DNA of 64,000 bases from Levilactobacillus cerevisiae (GCF_003946245.1 NZ_RHNN01000016.1:1-64000); one strand, 5' to 3'. Counted from the first letter of the stretch, positions 1 through 9,243 are shown. Numbers and translations: made by a program. Notes: generated by a model from the letters alone, not told the origin.

Positions 1-78
1 CATTCTTTGATTATACAAAAATATCCGTTGCCAGTAATCAAATTCATTTGATTACCAACAACAGATATTTTAGAACCA

Positions 79-120
79 AAAAATCGGTAAGCCCCCTCGG
101 CTCACCGATTTTTCTTTTTT
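79..120. terminator. Intrinsic terminator
   Basis: The sequence AAAAATCGGTGAGCC pairs with GGCTTACCGATTTTT around a short C/G loop and is followed by a T-rich tract on both strands. It can end the MarR gene on the minus strand and any gene entering from the left. The 1-78 stretch to its left is AT-rich and shows no gene. Confidence 0.8.
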
Positions 121-159
121 AGTATGTACCAACCAAACTCTCGCGTTGCCCTCAAGCCA

Positions 160-537
160 CTACCCAATCTGTTGAGTTGTGCCGCGCAATTCCGTTAGCG
201 TCGACTCCAGAACGTTTGGTAATTGCTGGTCAATCAGCCCTAGCTTCTCAAAACCCAATTGCGTCAGTCCTAGATAGCGTCGCCGCCGGTCGTTCGGCGC
301 AACCCGTTGTTTCAGGTAGCCACGTTTACACAAGTCTACCACTAAGTTTGACGTCCGCGTTGCCGAAAAGCCAAGTTTTTCTGCCACCTGTGCGACCGAC
401 AGATGCTCCGCTGCCACGAAACGCATGAGCTGACATTGCGGCAAATTAATCGCCAACCCCGCCACCGGTTGATTATAGCATTGCGTCACGAGACTGTATA
501 TCTGCGTCAACTGTTGCAATTTTTCCTGATCTGCCAT
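160..537 (-). CDS. MarR-family transcriptional regulator
   Basis: A 125-residue winged-helix DNA-binding protein of MarR length. The recognition helix region lies at about residues 43-72 (HLSVAQVAEKLGFSATRTSN), followed by the wing, where NDRRRRYLGLT carries the basic D-x-R-R-R signature typical of MarR proteins. Such regulators usually repress nearby genes and respond to small phenolic ligands, but the ligand cannot be read here. The DUF2252 gene lies upstream on the same strand, 130 bases away. Between them is an extended -10 promoter with a dyad (see 619-642), so autoregulation is plausible. The start ATG at 537 is preceded by a GGAGG-type ribosome site. Confidence 0.85.
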   Translation of the reverse strand: MADQEKLQQLTQIYSLVTQCYNQPVAGLAINLPQCQLMRFVAAEHLSVAQVAEKLGFSATRTSNLVVDLCKRGYLKQRVAPNDRRRRYLGLTQLGFEKLGLIDQQLPNVLESTLTELRGTTQQIG

Positions 538-618
538 CCTGCACGCCTCCCACTAGACTGCTGGTCACCGAGACTCAGTAATCCGCAAAAAATGGTGTTC
601 AAAAGGACCCACTTCTTT

Positions 619-642
619 TGTAATGTATCCGCTTACATTATA
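619..642 (-). promoter_or_regulatory. MarR gene promoter with possible operator dyad
   Basis: On the minus strand TGGTATAAT forms an extended -10 (TATAAT at 637-642). It is overlapped by the dyad TGTAA-n9-TTACA at 619-637, a spacing usual for MarR operators. No good -35 box is visible. Operator function is inferred. Confidence 0.45.
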
Positions 643-670
643 CCACCCACCACAGTTTCGTGGTGATTTA

Positions 671-2032
671 TCAGGCCAGTCGGTAGGAAATAAATGACTG
701 GTAGTCTGCTTGTACCTGTTCCGCGTACGCCCAGGCAAAATTGGCGAGTGCTTCGTCGAGACTCTTGCCACTCCCCAGATACCCACGAATCATGGCTGCC
801 GTTGGACTCTGACAATGGGCGATTGCTAAAGTCCAGGCACAGGTGTTGGCGTACGTTTGAAATTGATCCCAGTCCAATTGGGTTAAATCAATGGATTCCT
901 TCATATCCCGGAACTGGCGCACGTAGAAACTCTGTTCAGTGCCAGCAAAGTAACCAAGAAATGGGTCAGATGCCGATTGTAAAATCTTCTGGCAATCGAC
1001 GATTCGCTGACCTTCCGTTTGTTCCAGCGCTACCGTGATACGGGTGGCTTCTTTGCTCCCCTGGCGCCGCGTTGGCAAGGCTTCCTTCACCTGCAAAACT
1101 AAGTGGGAACCGTCAATACTGGTCAGCAGGAGTAAGTAGCAACGTGAGCCAAAACTCCCCACCCCGACACTGTGACGCACGACATCCGTGATGTGGTATT
1201 GCGACAATAATAAATTCACATCTGGCCGTAGCGTTTGCCGATAAGCCGAGAAGTAGGCCGCAATGTGGCTGGTGAAGTCATCATCCACGTGCGTGGTCCG
1301 CGGCGCGTTCTCCCGAAAACACAGATTGCCGCGGATATCGAGCGTCGTGAACTTCCGAACGACCTGTTCCGAATCCCGCTTATTGGCGCGACCCACAATG
1401 GCCGTTAGCAAATTGGAATTGTCTTCGTCCAACGCACTGTCCTGAACTAATTTTTCCACTTCGTTCGTTGGGTAGAAGCGGTTTAACGTAGTCTGTTCAA
1501 ACATCTTCTTGATGCTCTTGCGATAACTGGCAACCACCGTGGGTAGAAATTGCTTCAGCTTCTTGTCCTTGAAACCATTGGCCTGACCTGCCAGCAGGAC
1601 GCTGACCAATAGGCGTTTCAAATCCCATTCCCAGGGGTTGATGCCCGCTTCATCGAAATCATTCAAGTCGAACAGCAACCGGCGTTCTGGTGAGGCGTAG
1701 AAACCAAAATTACCAATGTGCGCATCCCCACAAGTGAACGTTGAGATGGTCGAATCAGGCTGCGCACCCAAATCAGCTTCCATCAATTCAGCCGTTCCCC
1801 GGAAGAAGGCGAAGGCTGAGGCCCCCATCCGTTGCGTCCGTTCTGGCAAGAGTTCTGGAATCAACAGTTGCCGCACCCGATCCATCATCTGATTGGCATC
1901 CCGGTTCGTGGGTGTGTACGCACCCAGTTGTTCAAACGGCACTTTAAGTCTGGCCGCCTTTCCCAAGTCGCGGAGCTCCGCAATGGTTTTATTCACCTGG
2001 ACCCGTCCGGTACTAAAAGTTGCTGGCGTCAT
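671..2032 (-). CDS. DUF2252 family protein
   Basis: A 453-residue protein of the DUF2252 family, which is predicted to share the fold of aminoglycoside phosphotransferase/protein-kinase-like enzymes. The hallmark CGDAHIGNFG is at residues 101-110, like the catalytic H-G-D-x-x-x-x-N loop of that fold, and FDLNDFDE at 121-128 is the second acidic motif. The C-terminal region contains a helical segment ending in QADYQSF. Length is normal for the family. The start ATG has GGGAGG eight bases upstream. Substrate and role are unknown for the family; a phosphotransfer activity is inference only. It stands alone between the MarR gene and a repeat-filled gap. Confidence 0.8.
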   Translation of the reverse strand: MTPATFSTGRVQVNKTIAELRDLGKAARLKVPFEQLGAYTPTNRDANQMMDRVRQLLIPELLPERTQRMGASAFAFFRGTAELMEADLGAQPDSTISTFTCGDAHIGNFGFYASPERRLLFDLNDFDEAGINPWEWDLKRLLVSVLLAGQANGFKDKKLKQFLPTVVASYRKSIKKMFEQTTLNRFYPTNEVEKLVQDSALDEDNSNLLTAIVGRANKRDSEQVVRKFTTLDIRGNLCFRENAPRTTHVDDDFTSHIAAYFSAYRQTLRPDVNLLLSQYHITDVVRHSVGVGSFGSRCYLLLLTSIDGSHLVLQVKEALPTRRQGSKEATRITVALEQTEGQRIVDCQKILQSASDPFLGYFAGTEQSFYVRQFRDMKESIDLTQLDWDQFQTYANTCAWTLAIAHCQSPTAAMIRGYLGSGKSLDEALANFAWAYAEQVQADYQSFISYRLA

Positions 2033-2139
2033 GACGCCACCTCCCGTTTCTAATTGTTACCATTTTACCGCAATTGCGGGATTTCTGAAATGGTCGCCGT
2101 AAAAGATCGTGACAACTAGCGGGGAGTTACGGATTGTCG

Positions 2140-2617
2140 ATACAAGTCACCTGCGGCTGCCTTTAACCATTAGTCGTTGACCCATGCAACGTGAACTTGA
2201 GTGACGTGAATTTAGGTTTCACCGGGGTATCCATGTGAACTAATTTGACGGTTCAAAGCAAGTTGCACGCCTGCTCCAGTAATATAAAGTTTGGTAATAA
2301 AAAAGGTTGCGACATCCGTCACAGCCTCTGGAAATTTTACACGATATTATATGAACAGCAACCGGATAGTTGCTGGCAATTCTGTTCACCATTACAAAGA
2401 AATTCTGAAAACCACGAACCCATCTATAGCTAAGCCATCCCCCATGCCAACAATTTTGTGATGGCATATATCGTCTGCGTATCAGTTTGCCCACCAACGT
2501 AGGCGTGAGTTCGCCAAATTTAGGCTCAGCCGTGGGATTTGGTTCGGCGATTTTTCATTGCCGAAACGTGTGGCAGCCTAAATTTTACGAACGGTAAGCC
2601 GGCAGGCACAATGTTAC
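2140..2617 (-). repeat. Family A composite repeat, degenerate copy (R1)
   Basis: This gap of about 590 bases holds no convincing gene. At 2500-2617 it carries part of the composite repeat seen at 12453-12849, in reverse: words such as CGCCAAATTTAGGCTCAGCC and ACGGTAAGCCGGCAGG match. At 2143-2158 ACCTGCGGCTGCC matches the other end of the composite. The middle (2160-2490) is diverged and includes a T/A-rich stretch. This is a decayed or deleted copy. Confidence 0.6.
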
Positions 2618-2622
2618 CAAGC

Positions 2623-4107
2623 TCAGTCCTCAATAGAAGGATGGCTATGATTGTTGAAGTCTAACGCAAATAGCGACAGTTCGTGATGCCGTAATTTAAC
2701 AATCAGCCGGTCCAAGTTCTCGCCATAAGCCAATTCCTTTACCCAGTGAAAAGATTCTAGTTGATGTTTTTGGGCAAAGTCTCTGGCAAGCGGGTCAACA
2801 CCGTAAACCACAATGTAATTGGCGCGCTGACTAGCCGCAATTTCCGTTTGATCGGTCAGGAGGCGGAGGTGAACCACCCCGCTCAACAGTCGATTGAAAA
2901 TATCCGTGGTCACCCCAATCATGTCGTAGGTCACCAGAATTTCGACCTTTGCCGCCGTCAGGGTCAGACCGTTGGTATATTTGCTCAAGTAGCGCTGCAC
3001 TAGCCGCAAATCAATCTTGCTGACGCGGTCGGGATACAGCTGGCTCATCCCCTCCGCAATCTCCAACGCCGCCGCTGAAGACGCGGCTGTCGGTTGATAC
3101 AGGGCCGTGATTTCCGGACGCAGCAGTGGATCGACCCGGAAGAGGAGCATGAATTGGCACAATGCAAACAGCCAGTTGGCAAACCAGTTTTCCCCAGTCG
3201 CATAGTCCTGCAGCTCAGCAATCCCCGGTGCCAATTGGTAGCGGCCGTTCTGATGATGCAAGCCGTGATACAGGCGGGACAACGCACTGGGCTGTAACGC
3301 CCGAATAAAGTACGGCGAACTGGTTAAGACGTAATCCAGCGTCGCCAGTTCCGTCAGTGCCTGCTGTGGCGTATCACTCAACTGGGATTGAAATTTCGCC
3401 GCCAACGGCCGCAAATCTGTTAAATGTGCAAGCGGAAAGCGTAGCGCTGCGTACCGATGGCCTTGACTCAGCCGTTGCAACGCAATTGTCATCATTAAAT
3501 CACGCCGCTGTTGCAAGCTGGCAGAATCCTGATAGAGTCGCGGATTCGTATACGTTTTGACTAGCGAATCGTGTAATGGTTTAACTTTCGCTGGTAGTGG
3601 TGGCAACTCCGCCGTCGTGGTTAACGTGGTGGTCAGTAACATAAAATAGAGTAACTGAATCAACGTCTCGTTGCCCGTCAACCGTAGCTGACCCGCAGCC
3701 AATTGTAAATTGTACTGGGCCAACTGGTGTTTCATGGGCCGCAATCGCCGATTCAACGTGGATAGACTGATGTCATAGGCGGCACAAAAATCCGCCGTTT
3801 GTGGGTATTCGCCAGTTAAGGTCGCTAAAATGGCCAGGTACGGAATACTCTGGCGATACAACCAGTGGCGATAGCCATCCATGCTGACGGTCGTTGTCAG
3901 ATAGTCCTTGGTCAGAACAGTCGCCGGATCCAGCTCCTGTAGATCATGACGCAGATTCAACAAAATATGATACACGCGCGAGTAACTCACGTCGGCCGTC
4001 GTTGCAAACTCAGTCAGACTAAATTCACCATCCTGGTCTTGAATGAACGTTAACAGCTGGATTTTTAAAACGTCCCGTTCCGTTAACATGGCAAAATCAA
4101 TTTTCAA
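2623..4107 (-). CDS. Mga-family (PRD-containing) transcriptional regulator
   Basis: About 494 residues from a TTG start. An N-terminal helix-turn-helix of the Mga type (FSLTEFATTADVSYSRVYHI) is followed by a second HTH-like segment (FCAAYDISLSTLNRRLRPMK), a long helical PRD-like middle and a C-terminal EIIB-like part with LVTYDMIGVTT and NYIVVYGVDP. Mga-type proteins are stand-alone regulators linked to sugar metabolism and surface factors. The frame is open further upstream to 4212, but that stretch is repeat sequence. TTG at 4105-4107 has GGGGGAG six to twelve bases upstream, so I chose it over ATG at 4089. The target is unknown; the polysaccharide operon beyond the small gene is a neighbour, not a proven target. 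Confidence 0.75.
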   Translation of the reverse strand: MKIDFAMLTERDVLKIQLLTFIQDQDGEFSLTEFATTADVSYSRVYHILLNLRHDLQELDPATVLTKDYLTTTVSMDGYRHWLYRQSIPYLAILATLTGEYPQTADFCAAYDISLSTLNRRLRPMKHQLAQYNLQLAAGQLRLTGNETLIQLLYFMLLTTTLTTTAELPPLPAKVKPLHDSLVKTYTNPRLYQDSASLQQRRDLMMTIALQRLSQGHRYAALRFPLAHLTDLRPLAAKFQSQLSDTPQQALTELATLDYVLTSSPYFIRALQPSALSRLYHGLHHQNGRYQLAPGIAELQDYATGENWFANWLFALCQFMLLFRVDPLLRPEITALYQPTAASSAAALEIAEGMSQLYPDRVSKIDLRLVQRYLSKYTNGLTLTAAKVEILVTYDMIGVTTDIFNRLLSGVVHLRLLTDQTEIAASQRANYIVVYGVDPLARDFAQKHQLESFHWVKELAYGENLDRLIVKLRHHELSLFALDFNNHSHPSIED

Positions 4108-4140
4108 CTCTCTCTCCCCCGTCGTGCCAGATATTGCGAA

Positions 4141-4262
4141 AGAGTCTGGGACATAAGCCCAGACTCTTTTTGGTTCTCCAACGCCATATTGCTGAAACAG
4201 GGTCTGGGACAAAAACCAGGCTCTTTTCGTTTCTCCAAGTCTATATTGTTGAAACGTGGGAC
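4141..4262 (-). repeat. Family B 3'-element fragment (B1) with two hairpins
   Basis: Two related hairpins, GTCTGGG/CCCAGAC at 4145-4167 and GGTCTGG/CCAGGC at 4202-4226, each followed by a T tract. They are separated by copies of TTCTCCAA...ATATTGTTGAAAC. Read on the minus strand this is the distal end of family B (CACGTTTCaacaatatag then terminator) placed a few bases behind the stop codon of the small gene at 4267. The arm with AGAGTG is missing. Confidence 0.65.
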
Positions 4263-4266
4263 AAAA

Positions 4267-4509
4267 TTAATCAATGCTGGTAATGGTGACACCCTGCTCG
4301 TCAAATTTGGCTAATGTTTCCTTTAATATGATCCGGGGATCGTCGTACCGGACGCCTGGTAACAGGGTACTGACAAAGTTCCCCGTCAATTTGCCCGCCG
4401 CAATCTCTGGTGAGACCCGGACATCCTGACCTTTGTCAGTTGATAACGTGACGCTCTCACCCTCTGTCAAGCGCTCAACTAATGGTAAAATTGGCATCTG
4501 CTGCATCAT
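4267..4509 (-). CDS. Hypothetical small protein
   Basis: About 80 residues, acidic, no membrane segment, no signal peptide and no cysteine. The middle contains TLSTDKGQDVRVSPEIAAGK and the end DEQGVTITSID. I do not recognise a family. A GTG at 4518 is in frame but overlaps the ribosome site; ATG at 4507-4509 has GGAAAGG nine bases upstream and is preferred. It precedes the Mga-like gene on the same strand and is divergent from the polysaccharide operon, with about 220 bases between them. Confidence 0.6.
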   Translation of the reverse strand: MMQQMPILPLVERLTEGESVTLSTDKGQDVRVSPEIAAGKLTGNFVSTLLPGVRYDDPRIILKETLAKFDEQGVTITSID

Positions 4510-4727
4510 TTCGGTCACCCTTTCCGTTTACTATTTCTTCTATAGTTTAACACGGTCTTCCCCGAGAGGCGCTACCACCCGCTCGTTAAATGCCGTTTTC
4601 AAAATTAAATTTATGAAAGTTTATGATTTGGTCATTTTTCATTTTAGCCTTTCCATTCTTTCCCTTGCTGTGGTATGCTGATAGCCGCTAATTAATAAGG
4701 TTAAATTCTGGGGGAGAATAATAAGTT

Positions 4728-5945
4728 ATGTGGTTTAACAATCTAAATACCGCCTTTGTGGTGGGATATCCGATCTTCGTTTCTGTGATTTGGATCACGG
4801 GTTGTCTGTTTTCAGGCCTTTTGCGCCGCCGCCAACCACGGACACTGGTTAGCGATGCAGCAGCACCCTTCGTGTCCATCCTGGTCCCCGCCCATAACGA
4901 GGCGGACACACTAGACGCAGCTGTCCGTTCTTTAGCCGGTCTAAACTATGAACGATACGAACTGGTATTGATCGATGATTATAGTAGTGACAATACTTTA
5001 GCCATCATGGCTGACCTAAAAGCCCAGTGGCCCGCGGTTCCCATGACCATCGTCGCCTTACCCGTTAATCAAGGCAAGGCCAACGCCTTAAACGAAGGAT
5101 TGAAGGCGGCTAAGGGTGATTACATCGTTGGCATCGACGCCGATAGCCTGCTGGCACCGGATGCTGTGACCCAACTCATCACCACGTTGACCTCTCAGCC
5201 AGATTACGGCGCCGTGACGGGGAAACCGGTCGTCCGCAATCGCTCGAACCTCTTAGGTCGACTACAATTACTTGAATACATTGGGGTCATCGACTTAATC
5301 AAGAAGGCTCAAGCCTATCTGACGGGTTCCATCACCACCGTCTCCGGGGTTATCGTGGCGTTTCGGCGCGAGGCACTGGAACAAGTCGGTGGTTGGAATC
5401 CGGCCGTCATGACCGAAGACATCGACATCACCTGGCGGATGTACCGGCACCACTGGCGCGTCGCCTACGAGCCACGGGCCATTTGCTGGATTCTGGTTCC
5501 TGAACGGTTACGGGGCTTGATTAAGCAACGGCAACGCTGGTCTCGTGGGGGTCTGGAAGTCTTGGTCACCAACTGGCGCGGTTTTTACCGCAATCCTTGG
5601 GGCCAACGCTTTCTACTGTTAGAAACAGTCGTCAGCAATATCTGGGCAGTCTCCACGGCCCTCAGCGTCCTGGCTTACAGCCTCAAGTTGGTCTTTCTCC
5701 ACGGGCTCTCACTGGATGGCAACTTACTACTGATTTTGTTGGCACTCAGCGGCATTCAATTTGCCGTGGGCTTCTTCGCCTCACAAATGACCGCCCGTTT
5801 AGCTGGCCCTGAACTACTCCTGGTGCCCATCTACGTGCTCTACTACTGGATGGTCAACTTGGTCAGCTGCCTGTCAGCCATTGCTTCTTACTTCGTCAGT
5901 CCACAACGTAAAGGGACCTGGCGCAGTCCAGATCGGGGGTTATAA
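4728..5945 (+). CDS. pgaC: Poly-beta-1,6-N-acetylglucosamine synthase, GT2 glycosyltransferase (PgaC/IcaA-like)
   Basis: A 405-residue inner-membrane processive glycosyltransferase that would polymerise UDP-GlcNAc and extrude the chain. One N-terminal membrane segment (about 9-31) leads to a GT2 domain: ILVPAHNEAD at 51-60, DD at 83-84, DAD at 137-139, the catalytic TED at 229-231 and QRQRW at 267-271. These are the D, DxD, TED and Q(Q/R)xRW motifs of processive enzymes. Three or four C-terminal membrane helices follow. Length matches IcaA/PgaC. It heads a tight operon with a small membrane protein and a deacetylase, the minimal set for PNAG-type biofilm polysaccharide. The start has GGGGGAG upstream. 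Confidence 0.88.
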   Translation: MWFNNLNTAFVVGYPIFVSVIWITGCLFSGLLRRRQPRTLVSDAAAPFVSILVPAHNEADTLDAAVRSLAGLNYERYELVLIDDYSSDNTLAIMADLKAQWPAVPMTIVALPVNQGKANALNEGLKAAKGDYIVGIDADSLLAPDAVTQLITTLTSQPDYGAVTGKPVVRNRSNLLGRLQLLEYIGVIDLIKKAQAYLTGSITTVSGVIVAFRREALEQVGGWNPAVMTEDIDITWRMYRHHWRVAYEPRAICWILVPERLRGLIKQRQRWSRGGLEVLVTNWRGFYRNPWGQRFLLLETVVSNIWAVSTALSVLAYSLKLVFLHGLSLDGNLLLILLALSGIQFAVGFFASQMTARLAGPELLLVPIYVLYYWMVNLVSCLSAIASYFVSPQRKGTWRSPDRGL

Positions 5946-5947
5946 TC

Positions 5948-6241
5948 TTGAAAATACCAAATTTTGATCCAATCGTGCGGCACCAAACTAGCCGCTTGAG
6001 CCGCGTGATTCGCGCAATCGTCCTGATTGCCCTGTGGCTCTTCGTCGCCTTAGTCGTTTTTGCCAACATCAGTTTCACACTGGGCTGGTACAGCGACGGC
6101 CTGGTGAGTCTCTACCTGTTGCTCAACCTGCAACCACACGCCAACAACAGCATTCTGCTCCTGATTGGCCTGATGCTGCTCATCGTTCCCGTGTACTGCG
6201 GGTGGCGGTGGGTCCACTTGACTAAGGAGGCCCGCTCATGA
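5948..6241 (+). CDS. Small membrane subunit of PNAG synthase (PgaD/IcaD-like position)
   Basis: A 97-residue protein with two hydrophobic helices (about residues 20-45 and 63-85), a basic N-terminus and a short cytoplasmic tail. It begins at TTG three bases after the synthase stop, with GGGGG upstream, and its stop overlaps the next start (ATGA). Size, topology and position match the small activating subunit (IcaD/PgaD) that supports the glycosyltransferase. Sequence similarity cannot be judged by eye, so the assignment rests on context. Confidence 0.65.
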   Translation: MKIPNFDPIVRHQTSRLSRVIRAIVLIALWLFVALVVFANISFTLGWYSDGLVSLYLLLNLQPHANNSILLLIGLMLLIVPVYCGWRWVHLTKEARS

Positions 6242-7122
6242 AACGCCACCTCCGCCAAGGACTCCTGGTAGTCCTGCTTTTGACGCTGGTCTTCACGCTG
6301 GGCTGGACCTACGAAAACCAAGCCAGCAAACAGCAGGACACCGAGGCCAGTTACGCCTTACCTGCGCGTTATCAAAAAATGAAAAACGGCATCATGGTTT
6401 TCTGTTACCACCGCGTTTTGAAAACGTCTATGACCACGGAAATTGCCGAAAAATTATCCAACAATTCCCAACTGCATGAATTTAACGTGCCAGCGAGTGC
6501 CTTTGCCGCACAGATGAAGTTCCTCAAGCAACATCACGTTCGGGTCATCTCGGCGACCACTATGGCACGGATGGTCCAATCGCACCGCCCCATTCAGGGC
6601 AAATACGCGGTGCTCACCTTTGACGACATCGACCGGAGCGTGATCGACAACGCCATTCCGGTGATGCGCCACTACAACTTTCCGTTCACAGCCTTTGTGA
6701 TTACGGGGAATACCGGCGAATATCGGGAAGGTAGTCAAATGGCAACTTGGTCACAAATTAAGCAGGCGCAAGACGACGCCGGTCAATTGATGACGCTGGG
6801 ATTGCACACGCACAACCTGCACCATTTGACCGCAAAGATGGAACCCGTTTTCCTACAGCCCCACTACTTTGGCAAATTCCAACGCGACTTTGCTAAGTCA
6901 GCGGTTGAGCTTAAGGAGCACACAGGTGTCACCGCAACATCGTTCGCCTACCCATATGGTGGTGGCAACGCACAGATCAACAACTTCTTGGCCCAACAGG
7001 ACTTGGATTGGGTGGCAACGCTCGATTCCGGGATTGTGACCAACCAAACCAACCTGAACGAGACGCCACGAATGATCATCAATCAGGAAAGCTGGCCGTC
7101 CATCAGCGCTTGGTTTAAGTAA
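6238..7122 (+). CDS. Polysaccharide deacetylase (IcaB/PgaB-like)
   Basis: A 294-residue extracytoplasmic carbohydrate esterase family 4 (NodB) protein. An N-terminal hydrophobic segment (about 8-24) acts as signal or anchor. The metal site is visible: TFDD at 127-130 (D129/D130), the histidine cluster HTHNLHHL at 190-197, and the YPYGGG strand at 238-243. The FDDIDRSVIDNAIPVM context resembles IcaB. It would remove acetyl groups from PNAG, giving the polymer positive charge for retention at the surface. The start overlaps the previous stop (ATGA) with AAGGAGG upstream, which suggests translational coupling. A strong terminator follows. Confidence 0.85.
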   Translation: MKRHLRQGLLVVLLLTLVFTLGWTYENQASKQQDTEASYALPARYQKMKNGIMVFCYHRVLKTSMTTEIAEKLSNNSQLHEFNVPASAFAAQMKFLKQHHVRVISATTMARMVQSHRPIQGKYAVLTFDDIDRSVIDNAIPVMRHYNFPFTAFVITGNTGEYREGSQMATWSQIKQAQDDAGQLMTLGLHTHNLHHLTAKMEPVFLQPHYFGKFQRDFAKSAVELKEHTGVTATSFAYPYGGGNAQINNFLAQQDLDWVATLDSGIVTNQTNLNETPRMIINQESWPSISAWFK

Positions 7123-7140
7123 CTGCAAGCAGAACAGTTT

Positions 7141-7194
7141 AAAATGGCATCACAGTCGGTCTCTAGGAGGCCTGGCTGTGATGCCATTTTTTGT
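7141..7194 (+). terminator. Terminator of the PNAG operon
   Basis: AAATGGCATCACAG pairs with CTGTGATGCCATTTTTT around a loop of about 20 bases; it lies 20 bases after the deacetylase stop. Confidence 0.85.
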
Positions 7195-7254
7195 TGATTT
7201 TACAAAGCTGAAAGAACCTATAAAGGCCCAGCTAACTGAGATTCCATCCACAAA

Positions 7255-7580
7255 ATCCGTAAAAATTGCCACCTGCGGCTGCCAGAGATTCCGCCTGCTG
7301 TGGGGAGCGCCTGCGGCCTGCGGAGCGGTCCTCCGGCTCGGTTTGAAGCCTGCCAAAATTTGCCAGGCTCCAAACGCGTCCCACGCTGTAAGCTGGTTCC
7401 CAGCTAACACCGTCGACACAGCTGTCTCCATCTCTGTCCTCCTCCGGTTATGGTTGTTGTTCAACAGGACATTGAGGTGTCCATCGCTGGGCTGGCAACG
7501 TTTGGCCACCATAATTGGCCACAGTCTCTGTAAGCGTGAGTGAGCCAAATTTAAACTCAGCCGTGGATTTTTCATACCCA
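7255..7580. repeat. Family A composite repeat (R2)
   Basis: The type 2 unit at about 7265-7450 has outer arms CAGAGAT/ATCTCTG and CTGTG/CACAG. Its centre is a palindrome, GTTTGAAGCCTGCC / GGCAGGCTTCAAAC when read on opposite strands, and AAGCTGG/CCAGCT forms a third hairpin. A partial type 1 unit follows at 7535-7575 (GAGTGAGCCAAATTTAAACT). The whole is the inverse of 28938-29420. No gene is seen in 7195-7680. Confidence 0.75.
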
Positions 7581-7685
7581 ATGCTATCGCAGTGATTTAC
7601 ACCACTACGTCATTGAGACTTTGTCATAACTGAAGACACCAACATCAGAATGCTCAGTAGCTTTCACCAATCGGTTAAATCTCCC

Positions 7686-7738
7686 GCAAAACAAAGCCAC
7701 CCGCCAGCAAAGGACTGACGGGTGGCCGTTTATTTTTT
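7686..7738. terminator. Terminator, NCS1 permease side
   Basis: GCCACCCGCCAG pairs with CTGACGGGTGGC around a seven-base loop. A-rich and T-rich flanks on both sides suggest that it works in both directions. Confidence 0.8.
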
Positions 7739-7822
7739 GTCGCTGATAGGTGTACGCTAATTTCACCATTGCTTGAAAGTGGCTTCAAGTCACCGAATAC
7801 ACTTACCCGTGTGTTTAACAAC

Positions 7823-9226
7823 CTAAGCGTTCACAACTTTGGGTTGGGTCACACGCATGCCGACCCAGTAAATGACCGCCGTGATTGCCATCGCAATGAA
7901 GGTGGCCCCCACCGTGGTGGCAATGACCGGCACCTGTTTCAAGCCCCAGTAGGCGACCACGCCGAGTGCCCAACTGGCCACGGCCACCCAATTGATACCG
8001 TGCGCATACCAGTAGGCGCCGCGCACCTTGGTGAATTCGCCCAACTGGTAGTGCTTGCGTTTCAAGAAGAAATAATCCACCAAGAAAATGGCGATTTCTG
8101 GTCCCAGGAACATACCGATACCGTCCAGGAACGTTTCAAAGACGTCCAGGAAACTTGCCAGGTACACCGGGATAAAGGTGACCAACGTGGCCGCAATCGT
8201 CACGATCCACAGGCTGACGTTCAGCGACAACCGGTGTGTCATGTTGGTCAGCGCGGACCCCGCCGACATCAAGTTGACGGCGTTGGCGGTGGTACTAGTC
8301 AACACAATCACGAGTAGTGCCAGCACGCCCAGCCCTAATTTTGCAGCGACGGTACTAGGATCCGAGTTATTCGGGTCGAAATGGTTCAGGGAAACGGCCG
8401 TGCCAATCGTGGCAAACAGGCCGATGAATGCAAACCAGAACAGGCCGAAATTGGCCCCCAGAAATGACGCCTTAGTCGCCGCGGACTTCTTGGCCGTGAA
8501 GCGGCTAAAGTCGGACGCTGCCGTGACCCACGCTAAGTTGAACGCCGCCAAGGTATCGGCCGCAACCCCAGACGACATCCGCAAGTTAGCCGGCGCCTCC
8601 CAAGCCAAAATTTCGTGGAAGGAGACGGTCCGGAAGACCACCACAGATTCCCACAGGACGAAGACTACCACTAGGATGATGCCGACCCGTTCAATCATGC
8701 GGACCGACTTTTCCCCTAATGAAATACTTAATAAATGCAAGACACTCATGATTAGGATGCCGACAATCAGGCCAAATGCGCCGCCCGGCTTCCCGTACAG
8801 TGGCCAACCGAAGAGCTCGCCAAAGATGTAACTGATTGAGGTTGCAGCGATAAACGTATTCACTGCCGCCCAACCGATAAATTGAATCACGTTGATTGCG
8901 GAGGGAATGAAACTCCCCCGCAAGCCGAATGACGCGCGAGTAAGCGCCATAGCTGGTACCCCGGTGCGGTATCCCATGTAACTGGCCACTGCCAGCAACG
9001 CGTAGGATAACAGCCCGACAATCACCAGGGTCGTTGACGCCGTGACAAAGCCACAGGCCGCGATGACCCCACCGATGTACCACGTTCCGTTATTGGCATT
9101 CGCGCCAATCCATGTTGCAAACATATCCCAATTCGACATCCGCCGGTGGGCCATGGGAATCGACTCTACCCGGCCAAATTCGGGCGTTGCTTTGGTGCTT
9201 GCAGCTGTTTTAACCTCTTGTGCCAT
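7823..9226 (-). CDS. NCS1-family nucleobase permease (cytosine/purine permease type)
   Basis: A 467-residue integral membrane protein with about twelve hydrophobic helices. The N-terminal NWDMFATWIGANANNGTWYI contains the NCS1 signature around helix 1. These are secondary transporters for cytosine, purines, allantoin, hydantoins or thiamine. The exact substrate cannot be read, but the deoxyribosyltransferase upstream on the same strand supports a base or nucleoside salvage role. ATG at 9226 has AAAGGTG upstream. A family A repeat starts less than 20 bases before that ribosome site, so it should lie in the 5' leader or promoter zone. Confidence 0.8.
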   Translation of the reverse strand: MAQEVKTAASTKATPEFGRVESIPMAHRRMSNWDMFATWIGANANNGTWYIGGVIAACGFVTASTTLVIVGLLSYALLAVASYMGYRTGVPAMALTRASFGLRGSFIPSAINVIQFIGWAAVNTFIAATSISYIFGELFGWPLYGKPGGAFGLIVGILIMSVLHLLSISLGEKSVRMIERVGIILVVVFVLWESVVVFRTVSFHEILAWEAPANLRMSSGVAADTLAAFNLAWVTAASDFSRFTAKKSAATKASFLGANFGLFWFAFIGLFATIGTAVSLNHFDPNNSDPSTVAAKLGLGVLALLVIVLTSTTANAVNLMSAGSALTNMTHRLSLNVSLWIVTIAATLVTFIPVYLASFLDVFETFLDGIGMFLGPEIAIFLVDYFFLKRKHYQLGEFTKVRGAYWYAHGINWVAVASWALGVVAYWGLKQVPVIATTVGATFIAMAITAVIYWVGMRVTQPKVVNA

Positions 9227-9243
9227 GGTTTTTTCACCTTTCT

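Noticed and set aside
2240-2497. An 85-codon minus-strand frame in the gap before the Mga-like gene
   Set aside because: No ribosome site, no recognisable motif, and part of it is degraded repeat.
7150-7581. A 143-codon minus-strand frame
   Set aside because: It consists of the PNAG terminator and repeat R2; similar words occur in other repeat copies with frameshifts.
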